64,000 nt of DNA from JALYZC01 sp963725645. Lineage in GTDB: Bacteria > Actinomycetota > Thermoleophilia > Solirubrobacterales > Solirubrobacteraceae. The notes beneath the pieces are model-generated. The model saw only the letters and a list, made by a program, of their open reading frames with translations, searched no databases and had not been told where the DNA came from. This document shows positions 63,706-64,000 of this stretch, one piece after another. Positions within the stretch are counted from its first letter, which is position 1; each line of letters begins with the position of its first letter. Both the position numbers and the translations under genes were made by a program. The stretch covers positions 124,001 to 188,000 of the forward strand of contig CAVRZD010000002.1 in assembly GCA_963725645.1 (NCBI GenBank), given 5' to 3'.

Positions 63706-64000
63706 CTAGGAGGTTGGTTGCACGCGACTCCGTGCGAGCGCCTCGGCCACGCGCTCGCCGGCGTGGCCGTCACCGTAGAGCGGCGGGTGCGCGGCGGGCG
63801 CGGGGCGCTGCAGCGCCGCGCGGACCGCGTCCGCGTCGAGGTCGGTCAGCACGTTCCAGCCCGCCTCGACGGTCTCGACCCACTCGGTGGTGTCGCGCAG
63901 CGTCACGCATGGAACCTCGGCCAGGTAGGCCTCCTTCTGCACCCCGCCCGAGTCGGTCAGGACCGCCCGGGCGTGCGCGAGCAGCGCCGTGAACTCCAGG
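63706..64000 (-). CDS. wecB: UDP-N-acetylglucosamine 2-epimerase, C-terminal part
   Basis: The last 97 codons or so of a WecB/WbpI-type epimerase that begins outside the window. The C-terminal signature LTDSGGVQKEAYLAEVPCVTLRDTTEWVETV, given here by DSGGVQKEA and PCVTLRDTTEWVET, is diagnostic. It interconverts UDP-GlcNAc- and UDP-ManNAc-type sugars, the last step of the WbpA-B-E-D-I route, or the first step toward UDP-ManNAcA. It is 12 bp upstream of the dehydrogenase gene. Confidence 0.87.
   Translation of the reverse strand, partial: LEFTALLAHARAVLTDSGGVQKEAYLAEVPCVTLRDTTEWVETVEAGWNVLTDLDADAVRAALQRPAPAAHPPLYGDGHAGERVAEALARSRVQPTS

Overview
Organism and sequence quality. The window is very GC-rich, uses GTG starts heavily and packs genes tightly, often with 4-base GTGA stop/start overlaps. 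Many genes have a TANNNT -10 element only 6-13 bases upstream of the start codon and no Shine-Dalgarno, which points to leaderless mRNAs. Together with TreT plus OtsA, an HtrA-linked two-component system and a class E sortase, this suggests a high-GC actinobacterium, most likely of the Thermoleophilia/Solirubrobacterales type (inference from gene content, not a phylogeny). About 40 apparent single-base insertions break otherwise well-conserved genes (rarA, an aldehyde dehydrogenase, the Met8-like gene, the peptide ABC transporter, the sensor kinase, the HtrA protease, treT and others). Almost every one is cured by deleting one base, usually from a 2-3 base run. They cluster at 1.5-5.2, 23-26.7 and 47-51.7 kb. 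I read them as sequencing or assembly errors and annotate the intact gene across them.

Layout. 0-5.4 kb: a partial M20 peptidase, a TauE/SafE permease, rarA, a GNAT-like protein, an aldehyde dehydrogenase and a precorrin-2 dehydrogenase-like gene. 5.4-13.6 kb: cytochrome c maturation ccmA-B-C-D (interrupted by an antisense RTX-repeat gene), then hemA-hemC-cobA/hemD, a SAM hydrolase-like gene and birA. 13.6-22.7 kb: an SF2 helicase, a GNAT, a GalT-like protein, an AEC permease, dtd, a secreted copper-radical oxidase and a membrane protein with a strict xxxG tetrad repeat. 22.8-28.6 kb: a complete Dpp/Opp-type peptide ABC transporter on the minus strand. 28.7-31.65 kb: a lower-GC segment of three genes bounded by a 5' tRNA-Arg fragment and the intact tRNA-Arg(CCT), which looks like a small island. 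31.6-40.2 kb: a lipoprotein, pyrE, a two-gene methylamine-dehydrogenase-like redox pair with fused domains, an L,D-transpeptidase, a CPBP protease, a HAD phosphatase and a PIG-V-type mannosyltransferase. 40.3-47 kb: a class A penicillin-binding protein, an array of intergenic hairpins, infA, thiL, a FlgM-like gene, a class E sortase and an M28-like membrane protein. 47-54.4 kb: response regulator, histidine kinase, HtrA protease, an inositol-monophosphatase-like protein, treT, otsA and a proline-rich membrane protein. 54.4-60 kb: rpsF, inverted ssb, rpsR, rplI, dnaB, a DnaC-like loader and purA. 60-64 kb: a minus-strand operon for an acetamido-uronic acid sugar nucleotide (WbpD-, WbpB-, WbpA- and WecB/WbpI-like).

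How genes work together. The Met8-like, HemA, HemC and CobA-HemD proteins cover early tetrapyrrole synthesis and the siroheme branch, beside the Ccm heme exporter. The RR-HK-HtrA block resembles an envelope-stress module. TreT and OtsA give two routes to trehalose. The terminal operon would supply a modified mannuronic or glucuronic acid for a surface polysaccharide. The most unusual item is the pair at 33.3-36.2 kb: a MauE/thioredoxin/MauA-like triple fusion followed by a CcdA/MauF-like/beta-propeller fusion.
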